Below, in pieces: positions 7,567 through 15,276 of a stretch of 18,689 nucleotides of DNA. Numbering within the stretch: the stretch's first letter is position 1; every line of letters starts with the position of its first letter. Location: the NCBI GenBank assembly GCA_031424095.1, contig JANPGU010000349.1, positions 1 to 18,689 on the forward strand, given 5' to 3'. The notes below the pieces were generated by a model. The model was not told the origin of the DNA, did not search any database, and was given only the letters and a program-made list of their open reading frames with translations. The position numbers were made by a program, and so were the translations under genes. Origin of the DNA: ZC4RG30 sp031424095. Lineage in GTDB: Bacteria; Pseudomonadota; Gammaproteobacteria; Steroidobacterales; Steroidobacteraceae.

Positions 7567-8927
7567 GTTTCGCCGTGACCTGAAGAATCCGGCTCGGCAT
7601 CCGCGTCCGCATCGGTGCTGGGATGCAGGCCCGTCTGACCGCTGTGCTGGCCGCTGCGTTCATCCACATAGATCAGGTCGTGCTTGCCGATGGTGATGAC
7701 ATCGCCATCGTTCAGGTTGTGACGCCGCACGCGCTTGGACTTCACCACGATGCCATTGGTGCTGTTCAGGTCTTCCACGATGCAGGTATTCGCCTTGGTG
7801 ACGATCTGGCAGTGATGCCGGCTGACGAAGCGGCTGTCGATCTGCAGATCGTTGTCGGGCGTGCGACCTACCACCGTGCGGCCAATGCGCAGCGGCAATT
7901 CCCCCACGGTCTTGCCTTCCGTGACGATGACCAACTTGGCGAAATGATGATCGACGAGAGCCTCGTGAACGCCGGTGTCGCCCGGAGCCGCACCGATATA
8001 GAGCTCGGGTCCGCGGCGGATGCTGCTGTCGGCGCCGAAGCGGCCCGTTATGCCGGCATCTCTTGCCAGCGTTTCCTTGACCACGCCAGTGCTGCTGCGG
8101 CCGGTCGGGCGCGCCGAGAATTCCGGCCACTGCAGTTCAGCAATGGTCGTCCTCAGATCGTCGAGCAGGACATGGTTGCGATTGGCATTGAGCGCCGCCA
8201 TCAGGCAGGTTTCGCACAGCGTGTTGATCAGGCGCGGCACGCCACCGGTGTAGCGGTAGATCTCGGGGTACATGTCATCCGCGAAGATGGTGCGGCCATT
8301 CGAGCCTGCGACCTCAAGCCGATGCAGCACGTAGGCTTTCGTGTCTTCAGCCGACAGCGCCGTCAGGTGGAACCGCAGGCGCACGCGCTGCGCCAGCTGC
8401 ACGAGCTCCGGCGAATCGAGTTTCGCGCTCAGCTCGGGCTGTCCCGCCAGGATGATGCGCAGCACCTTTTCCTTGGTGGATTCGACACCGGACAGCATGC
8501 GTACTTCCTCGAGAGTGCGCTGCGACAGGTTCTGGGCTTCGTCGATGATCAGCAGCACCTTGCGGCCTGCCTCGTGCTGCTCGATGAGGAAGCTGTTGAG
8601 CGTCGAGATCAGCTCCGCCTTCTTCATCCTGAAGGGCGAAAAGCCAAACTGCACCAGCACGGCCTGCAGGAACTCGACCGATGAAACCTGGGTCTGGTTG
8701 ATCTGCGCGACCACCACGTCCTTTTCGAGTTCGGCAAGGAAGGTCTCGATCAGTGTGGTCTTGCCGGCACCGATTTCACCCGTGATGACCACGAATCCAT
8801 CGGTGAACCAGATGGTCGACTCCATGTACGCCTTGGCGCGGGAGTGATTCTTCGACAGGTACAGGAAATCCGGATCCGGGCTGAGCCGGAAGGGCAATTC
8901 CTTGAGCTTGAAGAAGTCCGTGTACAT
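7554..8927 (-). CDS. ExeA/GspA-like AAA ATPase with C-terminal FHA domain
   Basis: A 457-residue protein from ATG 8927, chosen because MYTDFFKLKELPFRLSPDPD is the classical ExeA/GspA N-terminus; the frame extends further upstream into purK. Walker A GEIGAGKT is at residues 50-57 and Walker B LLIIDEAQ at about 125-132, followed by VRMLSGVE and sensor-like ILAGQPEL motifs. A linker of about 70 residues leads to an FHA domain at about 344-420, with Gly354-Arg355, Ser369-Arg370-His371 and NSTNG at 388-392, all key for phosphothreonine binding. A DADADAE-rich tail ends the protein. No transmembrane helix is visible, unlike secretion ExeA. The start lies 4 bases after the purK stop, so it is probably the last gene of the darP-purE-purK transcript. 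Its client and the phosphoprotein it reads are unknown. Confidence 0.92.
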   Translation of the reverse strand: MYTDFFKLKELPFRLSPDPDFLYLSKNHSRAKAYMESTIWFTDGFVVITGEIGAGKTTLIETFLAELEKDVVVAQINQTQVSSVEFLQAVLVQFGFSPFRMKKAELISTLNSFLIEQHEAGRKVLLIIDEAQNLSQRTLEEVRMLSGVESTKEKVLRIILAGQPELSAKLDSPELVQLAQRVRLRFHLTALSAEDTKAYVLHRLEVAGSNGRTIFADDMYPEIYRYTGGVPRLINTLCETCLMAALNANRNHVLLDDLRTTIAELQWPEFSARPTGRSSTGVVKETLARDAGITGRFGADSSIRRGPELYIGAAPGDTGVHEALVDHHFAKLVIVTEGKTVGELPLRIGRTVVGRTPDNDLQIDSRFVSRHHCQIVTKANTCIVEDLNSTNGIVVKSKRVRRHNLNDGDVITIGKHDLIYVDERSGQHSGQTGLHPSTDADADAEPDSSGHGETHVI

Positions 8928-8931
8928 CGCG

Positions 8932-10026
8932 TCAGATCTTACGGGATTCGATTCTGCGCAACAGGCGTGTGGCGCGCAGATTGGCAGCCGCGGCAGCCGA
9001 TTCGACAATAGTTATGTGGCCCAGCTTGCGGCCGGGTCGTTCGGCCTTGCCATAATCATGCAGGTGCAAACCAGGCTGCGCCAGCAGCAATGAATGATCC
9101 GGCATGGTGCCGATCAGATTGAGCATGGCGCAGTGACCGCGCGCGGCCGTGCTGCCGAGTGGCAAGCCGGCGATTGCACGCAGGTGATTCTCGAACTGGC
9201 TGGTCACCGCCCCTTCGATCGTCCAGTGACCCGAGTTGTGCACCCGTGGTGCCATTTCGTTGGCGATCAGGCCGCCGCGATAGACGAAGAATTCCATCGC
9301 CAGCACGCCGACGTATTCAAAGTGGTGCATGACCTTGCGCAGATGGCGGCGCGCCGCCGACTCGAGCTTCGCGGACTTCCATGGCGCCCGCGTCAGACGC
9401 AGGATGCCATCCCGGTGCAGATTGCGGTTGAGCGGGTACATCGCAAACTCGCCGCTCTGGCCGCGCACGGCGATTGCAGACACCTCGTAGTCGAAGGGCA
9501 CCATCGCCTCGTACAGCAGTGGCGCATTGCCGAGCAGCTGCCAGGCGGTGTCGATGTCCGCCGCCTTGCGCAGCACATGCTGACCCTTGCCGTCATAGCC
9601 CAGGCGGCGCGTCTTGAGCACACCGGGCAGACCGATGTCGCGCGTGGCGCGCTGCAGGTCGGCCAGTGAATCCACCGCCTGGGTACGGTTGGTGGGAATG
9701 CGCAATTGCGCGAACAGCTGCTTTTCCAGCAACCGGTCCTGCGCCGTGGCCAGTGCGATGCGCGGCGGGGCAATGCGGATGCGGGATTCCAGCTGGTCCA
9801 GCGCCTCGGCCGGCACGTTTTCCCAATCGAAGGTGACTACGCTGCAGCGACCGGCAAGTTCATCCAGCAACGCCGGATCCGTGAAGCTGCCGAGCAGCGA
9901 AGGTGCAACCTGATGGGCCGGTGTGCCGGCTTCGCGGTCCAGGAACAGGAAATCCAGACCCAGTGGATAGCCCGACAGCGCCAGCATGCGTCCGAGCTGG
10001 CCGGCGCCCAGCACGCCAATGGTCAT
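8932..10026 (-). CDS. purK: N5-carboxyaminoimidazole ribonucleotide synthase
   Basis: A 364-residue ATP-grasp enzyme that makes N5-CAIR from AIR, ATP and bicarbonate, the step before PurE in purine synthesis. Seen: N-terminal nucleotide-fold motif GVLGAGQLGRMLA, FDWENVPAEAL, LKTRRLGYDGKGQ in the ATP-grasp region, and the diagnostic NEMAPRVHNSGHWT ... SQFENHLRAI segment. The length is normal for PurK. Its ATG overlaps the purE stop by 4 bases (ATGA), indicating translational coupling. Confidence 0.97.
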   Translation of the reverse strand: MTIGVLGAGQLGRMLALSGYPLGLDFLFLDREAGTPAHQVAPSLLGSFTDPALLDELAGRCSVVTFDWENVPAEALDQLESRIRIAPPRIALATAQDRLLEKQLFAQLRIPTNRTQAVDSLADLQRATRDIGLPGVLKTRRLGYDGKGQHVLRKAADIDTAWQLLGNAPLLYEAMVPFDYEVSAIAVRGQSGEFAMYPLNRNLHRDGILRLTRAPWKSAKLESAARRHLRKVMHHFEYVGVLAMEFFVYRGGLIANEMAPRVHNSGHWTIEGAVTSQFENHLRAIAGLPLGSTAARGHCAMLNLIGTMPDHSLLLAQPGLHLHDYGKAERPGRKLGHITIVESAAAAANLRATRLLRRIESRKI

Positions 10027-10517
10027 GCGGGATCGCGCGGATCGGGCTGTGCCAGCACGTCGTCGGTCTGCGACTTGCGATAGGCCGCCAGCGCCGTGGC
10101 GACTTTCGGGTCATGCAAGGCGACGATGGCGGCGGCAAACAACGCGGCGTTGGCGGCGCCTGCAGCACCGATGGCAAAGGTGGCCACGGGGATGCCCTTC
10201 GGCATCTGCACGATCGACAGCAGCGAATCCATGCCGTTGAGTGCTTTCGACTGTACGGGCACGCCCAGCACCGGTACGCGTGTCTTGGCGGCCGTCATCC
10301 CGGGCAGATGCGCGGCGCCGCCGGCACCCGCGATGATTGCTGCGAGACCGCGGCTTTCGGCCTGCTCGGCGTATGCGAACAGCAGGTCGGGTGTGCGATG
10401 CGCCGAAACAACCTGCACCTCGTGTGGGACACCCAGCTGTTCCAGCAATTGCGCAGCGGGTTGCAGTGTTTCCCAGTCCGACCGGGAACCCATGATGATG
10501 CCGACCAGCGGTTTCAT
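10023..10517 (-). CDS. purE: N5-carboxyaminoimidazole ribonucleotide mutase, class I PurE
   Basis: A 164-residue enzyme converting N5-CAIR to CAIR. Seen: GSRSDWETL near the N-terminus, SAHRTPD, and the GAGGAAHLPGM loop with the catalytic His, all typical of class I (PurK-dependent) PurE. The presence of purK directly downstream agrees. The ATG overlaps the upstream DUF615 stop by 4 bases, and its own stop overlaps the purK start in the same way. Confidence 0.97.
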   Translation of the reverse strand: MKPLVGIIMGSRSDWETLQPAAQLLEQLGVPHEVQVVSAHRTPDLLFAYAEQAESRGLAAIIAGAGGAAHLPGMTAAKTRVPVLGVPVQSKALNGMDSLLSIVQMPKGIPVATFAIGAAGAANAALFAAAIVALHDPKVATALAAYRKSQTDDVLAQPDPRDPA

Positions 10518-10825
10518 CTGCGCAGTCTAGCACGCATGTTCTGCGCCTCTGTCAGCGCGGCAATCGCGGTCTCCAGCGCATCCATGTCGATCTCGCGCAT
10601 CAGCTTGCCGAGGTATTGATACTGCCGCGCCAGCGCGCCATGCCCCCGCAATCGGCGTGCTTCGGTTATGGCGTCGCGCAGCGGGTCGGTGAGCGGCAGC
10701 TTCGCCACTTCTTCCGGCCGCATCTGTGTCAGCACTTCACCCATCTTCTGCGCCGCATGGGCGGCCCGCTTGCGCGAGCTCTTGCTGGGTGGCCGATCCT
10801 GTTCAACATCTTCGAATTCAGTCAT
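10514..10825 (-). CDS. darP: Short DarP-like ribosome maturation protein (DUF615/YjgA)
   Basis: A 103-residue protein matching the N-terminal half of E. coli DarP (YjgA, about 183 residues), which binds late 50S precursors. Seen: a charged N-terminus with SSKRAAH-like basic residues, LPLTDPLRDAITEARRL, and QYQYLGKLMREIDMDAL. It stops just after the region equivalent to E. coli ALDKLKNRH, so the second helical bundle is absent. The stop overlaps the purE start as ATGA, so no frameshifted remainder can follow. ATG 10825 is preferred over an in-frame TTG at 10834. Divergence from pmbA, as in E. coli, supports the assignment. Confidence 0.82.
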   Translation of the reverse strand: MTEFEDVEQDRPPSKSSRKRAAHAAQKMGEVLTQMRPEEVAKLPLTDPLRDAITEARRLRGHGALARQYQYLGKLMREIDMDALETAIAALTEAQNMRARLRR

Positions 10826-10829
10826 GCCG

Positions 10830-10839
10830 TACAATTATG
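10830..10839. promoter_or_regulatory. Overlapping -10 boxes for divergent darP and pmbA
   Basis: The 18-base gap between the two start codons holds TACAATTATG. On the plus strand TACAAT (10830-10835) is a 5/6 match to TATAAT and ends 8 bases before the pmbA ATG. On the minus strand CATAAT (10839-10834) is also 5/6 and ends 8 bases before the darP ATG. No good -35 is visible for either. Expected start points are within 1-2 bases of both ATGs. Confidence 0.55.
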
Positions 10840-10843
10840 GACT

Positions 10844-12190
10844 ATGTCCCAGTCTGTCGACGCATCCCGTATCCAGGAACTTCGCGATATCGTGTCTTTT
10901 GCCCTGGGCGAAGCGCGGGCCGCGGGTGCATCCCAGGCCGAAGCCGACGTAAGTCTGCAGCAGGGCCTCAATGTCACCGTGCGGCTGGGAGAAGTCGAAA
11001 CCATCAAATACCAGCGCGACCGGGGCCTGGGCATAACCGTCTATTTCAACGGTGCCAAGGGCTCCGTCAGCAGCGCCGACCTGCGGCCCGAGTCGGTGCG
11101 CGCGATGGTCACCAAGGCCTGTTCCATCGCCCGCCACACCGCCAGGGACGAATTTGCCGGGCTGGCAGATGCCGCGGACATGGCGCAGAGCGTGCCGGAT
11201 CTGGATCTCTACCACCCCTGGGATCTGACGCCTGAAAAGGCAATCGAGATGGCGCAGGCCTGCGAAGCGGCGGGCATGGCGGTGGATCCGCGCCTGACGA
11301 ATTCGGAGGGCGCATCGGTATCCACGCATCGCGGCGTGCGCGTGTATGGCAACAGCCATGGGTTCCTCGCCGGTTACCCGACCACCAGCCACAGCGTCAG
11401 TTGCGTGCTGCTGGCACAGCAGGGCGACGACATGCAGCGCGACTACTGGTACACGGCAGCCCGTGCCGCGAGCGGCCTTGATGATCTGGAAGGTGTGGGT
11501 CGTCGGGCGGGGGCGCGCGCCATTGCGCGGCTGGGCGCCACGCAGATCAGCACTCGCAAGGCGCCCGTGCTGTTCGCGCCGGATATCGCACGCGGCTTTT
11601 TCGGTCATCTGATTTCCGCGGTGCGCGGCTCCAGCCAGTACCGCAATTCATCATTCCTGCAGGGCGCATCGGGCCAGCAGGTACTGCCGCGGTTCGTGCA
11701 GATGCAGGAACGGCCGCATCTGCTGCGGGCCATGGCAAGCAGTCCCTTCGATGGGGAGGGCGTGAGCACCCGCGATCGTGAACTGGTGAGCGACGGTGTA
11801 TTGCAGGGTTACGTGCTCGGCAGCTATTCCGCGCGCAAGCTGGGGTTGCGCACCACGGGAAATGCCGGTGGCATCCACAATCTGCTGGTGACCAGCTCCG
11901 AAGGTCTGCTGGAGCAGCCGGCACTGCTGGCACGCATGGGCACCGGGCTGTATGTCACGGAGCTGATGGGCCAGGGCGTCAATGGCGTGACCGGCGACTA
12001 TTCGAGAGGTGCCACGGGCTTCTGGGTCGAGAACGGCACGCTGGCCTATCCGGTGCATGAAGTCACCATCGCCGGCAATCTGAAAGAAATGTATCGCGGC
12101 GTGCAGGCGCTGGGTTCCGACATCGATCAGCTGGGCGCGATCCGCACCGGCTCGGTGCTGATCGACGCTATCACCATCGCCGGCAGCTGA
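10844..12190 (+). CDS. pmbA: TldE/PmbA-type metalloprotease subunit
   Basis: A 448-residue protein, the usual PmbA length (E. coli 450). PmbA/TldE pairs with TldD to form a heterodimeric protease that digests unfolded peptides; TldE lacks the HExxxH metal site of TldD, and no such motif is seen here. Recognisable stretches are GLNVTVRLGEVETIKYQRD with GLGITVYF, PFDGEGVSTRDRELV, TGNAGGIHNL, and VNGVTGDYSRGATGFWVENG near the C-terminus. The open frame runs back to 10616, but ATG 10844 gives the family N-terminus and avoids overlapping darP. There is no Shine-Dalgarno. No tldD partner lies in the window. Confidence 0.95.
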   Translation: MSQSVDASRIQELRDIVSFALGEARAAGASQAEADVSLQQGLNVTVRLGEVETIKYQRDRGLGITVYFNGAKGSVSSADLRPESVRAMVTKACSIARHTARDEFAGLADAADMAQSVPDLDLYHPWDLTPEKAIEMAQACEAAGMAVDPRLTNSEGASVSTHRGVRVYGNSHGFLAGYPTTSHSVSCVLLAQQGDDMQRDYWYTAARAASGLDDLEGVGRRAGARAIARLGATQISTRKAPVLFAPDIARGFFGHLISAVRGSSQYRNSSFLQGASGQQVLPRFVQMQERPHLLRAMASSPFDGEGVSTRDRELVSDGVLQGYVLGSYSARKLGLRTTGNAGGIHNLLVTSSEGLLEQPALLARMGTGLYVTELMGQGVNGVTGDYSRGATGFWVENGTLAYPVHEVTIAGNLKEMYRGVQALGSDIDQLGAIRTGSVLIDAITIAGS

Positions 12191-12213
12191 AGGCCGCTCA
12201 GGCCTCAGGCCTT
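12190..12213. terminator. Weak inverted repeat between convergent pmbA and yihY
   Basis: AAGGCC (12190-12195) and GGCCTT (12208-12213) can pair across a 12-base loop that itself contains another GGCCT copy. The repeat spans the end of pmbA and the stop of the convergent gene. There is no T-run, so it may at best pause transcription from either side. Confidence 0.3.
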
Positions 12214-13519
12214 ACGGCAGCGGCGCAATCAGGTCGGCAAGCGTGCGATCGCCGCAGGCCTTGCGCCAGGCCAGCTCCATGGACTCCTGCAGCGCCAGCA
12301 CACCGGGCGCGGACAGGCGTGCATGCGGCTCATGACCGGTGCGCCGGGTCCGCGCGCAGTTGATGATTTCCGCCAGCGTGATGTTGCTGATTTCCCGGCC
12401 CGGAAAAAGTTTGCCGTCGTCGGCCTGGGCAAGTAGCCCCGTGCGTTCGAGGTGTTCCGCCATGTCGGCGATGGCCACTCCAGGCAGGGCCAGCGCGCGC
12501 GCCAGCTGCTCCAGTGTCCACGGCGCATCGCCGGCGCGGTGCCCCTGCGCGACCCGCATCATGATGTCCAGCGCCAGCCGTTCCTGCTCGTTGCTGGACA
12601 GTCGCAACGTGGCATGTCCGATGCGCAGGTAGTTGGGATTCTGCACGTAGAACGCCAGCTGTGCGCCGGCCAGCAGGATCAGCCAGCCCAGGTAGGTCCA
12701 GACGAACACGGCGATGACGATGGCAAATCCGGCGTAGACCAGCGTGAGACGCGAGGTATACAGCACCATGGACGTGAAGGCCTTGCCAGTTGCGGCCCAG
12801 ACGATGCCGGCGGCAAGCCCGCCCACCAGGGCCGGCATGATGCGCACCCGGGTGTTGGGCATCAGCACATAGATCGCGGTGAACAGGCCGGTGACGATGA
12901 AGTAGGGAGCGAGACTGATCAGCAGACGCATCGCATGCGTGCCCAGTGTGAACTGCTCGGGGGTGTAGCTGACCACGCTGTCGAAGGCGAGCTTGGAGAG
13001 CGCGATTACCGACACCACCACCAGCGGCCCGACGGTGACCAGCACCGCGAATTCCATCACCCGCCGCTGGATGCTGCGGGCACGGCGCACGCGCCAGACG
13101 AAATTCAGACTGTCCTCGATCTTCTTGACGGTTCCCACCAGCGTCCACAGCAGCAGCGCGAGACCCACGACACCCACGAGGCTGCCGCTCACGTTCTCGC
13201 CGAATTCCATCAGGCGGTGCACGATCTGCGGACCGGCGGCGCCCACCGGCCGGAAAAACTCCAGCAGGAAAGGCTCCAGTTCGCGATGCGCGCCAAAGGC
13301 CTTGAGCACGGCGAAGCTCAGTGCGATCAGCGGAATCAGCGCGAGCAGGGTGGTGTAGACCAGCCCCGTCGCGCGCAACGTGAGTTCGCCGCCGATCACG
13401 TCCCGGATGATGGCGTAGGGGTAGCGCAGTACCCGCAGCAGACGGGCCAGCGGATTGTCCTGCAGCGTGTGCGGCCCGAACAGGGCACGATCCAGCAGGT
13501 TCCAGGTTTGCTGCCACAT
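12212..13519 (-). CDS. yihY: YihY/BrkB family inner-membrane protein with C-terminal winged-helix-like domain
   Basis: A 435-residue UPF0761 family protein of unclear function, often mislabelled ribonuclease BN. Hydrophobic segments fit six membrane helices at about 52-75, 112-130, 155-178, 198-220, 228-250 and 260-290. The family signature GLVYTTLLALIPLIALSFAV is near residue 52, and LVGTVKKIEDSLNFVWRV follows the second helix. The soluble C-terminus (about 308-395; TLEQLARALALPGVAIADMAEHLERTG region) looks like a winged helix. It starts 9 bases after the purC stop on the same strand, suggesting cotranscription. Confidence 0.9.
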   Translation of the reverse strand: MWQQTWNLLDRALFGPHTLQDNPLARLLRVLRYPYAIIRDVIGGELTLRATGLVYTTLLALIPLIALSFAVLKAFGAHRELEPFLLEFFRPVGAAGPQIVHRLMEFGENVSGSLVGVVGLALLLWTLVGTVKKIEDSLNFVWRVRRARSIQRRVMEFAVLVTVGPLVVVSVIALSKLAFDSVVSYTPEQFTLGTHAMRLLISLAPYFIVTGLFTAIYVLMPNTRVRIMPALVGGLAAGIVWAATGKAFTSMVLYTSRLTLVYAGFAIVIAVFVWTYLGWLILLAGAQLAFYVQNPNYLRIGHATLRLSSNEQERLALDIMMRVAQGHRAGDAPWTLEQLARALALPGVAIADMAEHLERTGLLAQADDGKLFPGREISNITLAEIINCARTRRTGHEPHARLSAPGVLALQESMELAWRKACGDRTLADLIAPLP

Positions 13520-13528
13520 CGCGTGACG

Positions 13529-14449
13529 CTACGGCAGCACGGGGCCCGTGATCCGGTGCAATGCCTCTTCGTAGTTGGCGACTGTCTGCCGGATGACCTC
13601 AGGCGGCAGGCGCGGCCCCGGCGCCTGTTTGTTCCAGGCAAGCGTCTCGAGATAATCGCGCACGAATTGTTTGTCGAAGGAGGGCGGACTGATGCCAACC
13701 TGATAGCTGGCGGCGGGCCAGAATCGGGAAGAATCCGGCGTCAGTGCTTCGTCGATCAGGACGAGCTCGCCATCCGGCGCCAGGCCGAATTCGAACTTGG
13801 TGTCGGCGATGATGATGCCGCGCCGCGCCGCGTAATCGGCGGCGAAGTGGTAAAGCGCCAGGGCGATGTCGCGCACGCGTGCGGCCATGTCCGCGCCGAC
13901 GAGCTTGGCGGCGACTTCGAAGCTGATGTTCTCGTCGTGATCGCCCACGGCCGCCTTGGTGGCCGGCGTGAAGATGGTCTGCGGCAGCTGCTGTGCCTGC
14001 TGCAGTCCCGGCGGCAGCGCGATGCCGCAGACCTCGCCCCTGGCCAGGTAGTCCTTCCAGCCGGAGCCGATCAGGTAACCGCGCACCACGGCCTCGATGG
14101 GCAGTGCCTTGAGGCGCCGTGCCACCACGCTGCGGCCTTCGGCCTGCGCCCTCTCGACCGGGTCTGGCAGCACTTCGGCCAGTGGCCGGGTGAGCAGGTG
14201 GTTGCGGATGATGTGGCCGGTGCGCGCGAACCAGAAGTTCGAGATGCTGTTGAGGATGCGTCCCTTGCCCGGGATCGGATCAGGCAGGATTACGTCAAAC
14301 GCAGACAGACGGTCGGTTGCCACGATCAACAGACTCTGGTCGTCAATCGCGTATACGTCACGAACCTTGCCACGGTGCACCCGCTGCAGGCTCTGCAGGC
14401 TGGTTTCGTGAACGGCGGTGGGGGCGTGGGGTTTCAACCTTGCTAACAT
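13529..14449 (-). CDS. purC: Phosphoribosylaminoimidazole-succinocarboxamide synthase
   Basis: A 306-residue SAICAR synthase joining aspartate to CAIR with ATP. Seen: RGKVRDVYAID at the nucleotide-binding start, FDVILPDPIPGKGRILNSISNFWF, VVRGYLIGSGWKDY, TKFEFG and LIDEALTPDSSRFWPA. The size fits the longer yeast-like form, not the roughly 237-residue E. coli form. ATG 14449 (MLARLKPHAP) is preferred because it does not run into the divergent djlA; in-frame upstream starts at 14479 and 14503 would overlap it. No Shine-Dalgarno precedes the ATG and no convincing promoter was found on this strand. Confidence 0.96.
   Translation of the reverse strand: MLARLKPHAPTAVHETSLQSLQRVHRGKVRDVYAIDDQSLLIVATDRLSAFDVILPDPIPGKGRILNSISNFWFARTGHIIRNHLLTRPLAEVLPDPVERAQAEGRSVVARRLKALPIEAVVRGYLIGSGWKDYLARGEVCGIALPPGLQQAQQLPQTIFTPATKAAVGDHDENISFEVAAKLVGADMAARVRDIALALYHFAADYAARRGIIIADTKFEFGLAPDGELVLIDEALTPDSSRFWPAASYQVGISPPSFDKQFVRDYLETLAWNKQAPGPRLPPEVIRQTVANYEEALHRITGPVLP
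14441..14449 (+). promoter_or_regulatory. Extended -10 promoter for djlA
   Basis: TGCTAACAT has the extended -10 TGn followed by TAACAT, 7 bases before the djlA ATG at 14457, so the mRNA should begin at or next to the start codon. The element overlaps the start codon of divergent purC. No clear -35 is seen, which extended -10 promoters can tolerate. Confidence 0.5.
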
Positions 14450-14456
14450 AAACGAT

Positions 14457-15224
14457 ATGCAGTGGACGGGAAAACTCATCGGCGGCGCGCTGGGACTGGT
14501 CATGGGGCCATGGGGCGCGGCCGTCGGCGCAGCGCTTGGTCATCAGTACGACGTCACCGCCCAGCGGCGCAGTGCCCCGCCGGTGGGCGAGCAGTTCTTC
14601 GTGAGTGCTTTCCGCCTCATGGGGCATGTGGCGAAATCCAGCGGGCGGGTCACCGAACGGGAGATTGCGGCGGCACGCAGTGTCATGCAGAGCCAGCGTC
14701 TCACTCCGGCGCAGGTCAAGACCGCCATTGCACTGTTCAACGAGGGCAAGCAACCGGACTTCGATCTGGACCGGGAGATGGATGCCCTGCGGGTTTCCTG
14801 CCAGTCGCGGCCGCAGATCCTGCGCGTGTTCATGGAAATCCAGCTGCGCTTCGCGCTCGCGGGCGGCGACATGACCGGCGTCGCACGCGGGCGCGTCGCG
14901 CGGGCTGCAGCACTGCTTGGCATCGCGCCACAGCTGCTGGCGCGCATGGAAGCGGCGCTGCCCGGTGGCGATGGACGCTTTCCAGCGGGTGCTGGCGCCG
15001 ATCATGCTGCGCGCATGCTGGCGGCCTATCGCACGCTGGAAGTCGATCAGTCCGTGAGCGATGAGGCGCTGACCAAGGCGTATCGCCGGCTGATGAGCCG
15101 CCATCACCCGGACAAGCTCAAGGCCAACGGCCTGCCCGAATCGATGATGGCGCATGCCCAACAGCGTACGCAGGCGGTGCGCGAGGCCTATGAACTGCTC
15201 AAGGAACAGCGCGGCATCATCTGA
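14457..15224 (+). CDS. djlA: DjlA-type membrane-associated DnaJ co-chaperone with TerB-like domain
   Basis: A 255-residue protein from ATG 14457 (MQWTGKLIGGALGLVMGPWG), close in pattern to the E. coli DjlA N-terminus with its glycine-rich membrane segment (residues 5-28). A TerB-like helical region spans about 40-150. A C-terminal J domain starts near RTLEVDQSVSDEALTKAYR and has the HPD triad at residues 217-219, required to stimulate DnaK ATPase. The open frame extends upstream to 14418, but this ATG gives the family start. No Shine-Dalgarno is present. It is divergent from purC, and the start codons are 7 bases apart. Confidence 0.93.
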   Translation: MQWTGKLIGGALGLVMGPWGAAVGAALGHQYDVTAQRRSAPPVGEQFFVSAFRLMGHVAKSSGRVTEREIAAARSVMQSQRLTPAQVKTAIALFNEGKQPDFDLDREMDALRVSCQSRPQILRVFMEIQLRFALAGGDMTGVARGRVARAAALLGIAPQLLARMEAALPGGDGRFPAGAGADHAARMLAAYRTLEVDQSVSDEALTKAYRRLMSRHHPDKLKANGLPESMMAHAQQRTQAVREAYELLKEQRGII

Positions 15225-15263
15225 ACCACGCACGGCTGCAAGCCAAACAGCGTCGGGCTCGCG

Positions 15264-15269
15264 TAAACT
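15264..15269 (+). promoter_or_regulatory. -10-like box for rpe
   Basis: TAAACT lies 7 bases before the rpe ATG, the same spacing as for djlA. It would place the transcription start at the ATG. No good -35 is visible, and readthrough from djlA (52-base gap) remains possible. Confidence 0.4.
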
Positions 15270-15276
15270 CGGGCAG

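Noticed and set aside
7623..8684. A 353-codon open frame on the plus strand
   Set aside because: It is antisense to the AAA-FHA gene, whose Walker and FHA motifs are unmistakable.
7554..8927. Type II secretion ExeA proper
   Set aside because: The ATPase half is similar, but there is no transmembrane helix or peptidoglycan-binding domain and no ExeB or gsp genes nearby; an FHA domain replaces them.
12330..13517. A 395-codon minus-strand frame inside yihY
   Set aside because: It is an alternative frame of the same strand; the YihY frame has clear membrane helices and family motifs, whereas this frame does not.
12212..13519. Ribonuclease BN
   Set aside because: The old rbn label for the YihY/BrkB family is a historical misannotation; the protein is an integral membrane protein with no nuclease motif.
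12452..14446. A 664-codon open frame on the plus strand
   Set aside because: It is antisense to yihY and purC, both recognised by family motifs. The frame is rich in His, Arg, Gln and Gly as expected for a shadow frame in GC-rich DNA and shows no domain.
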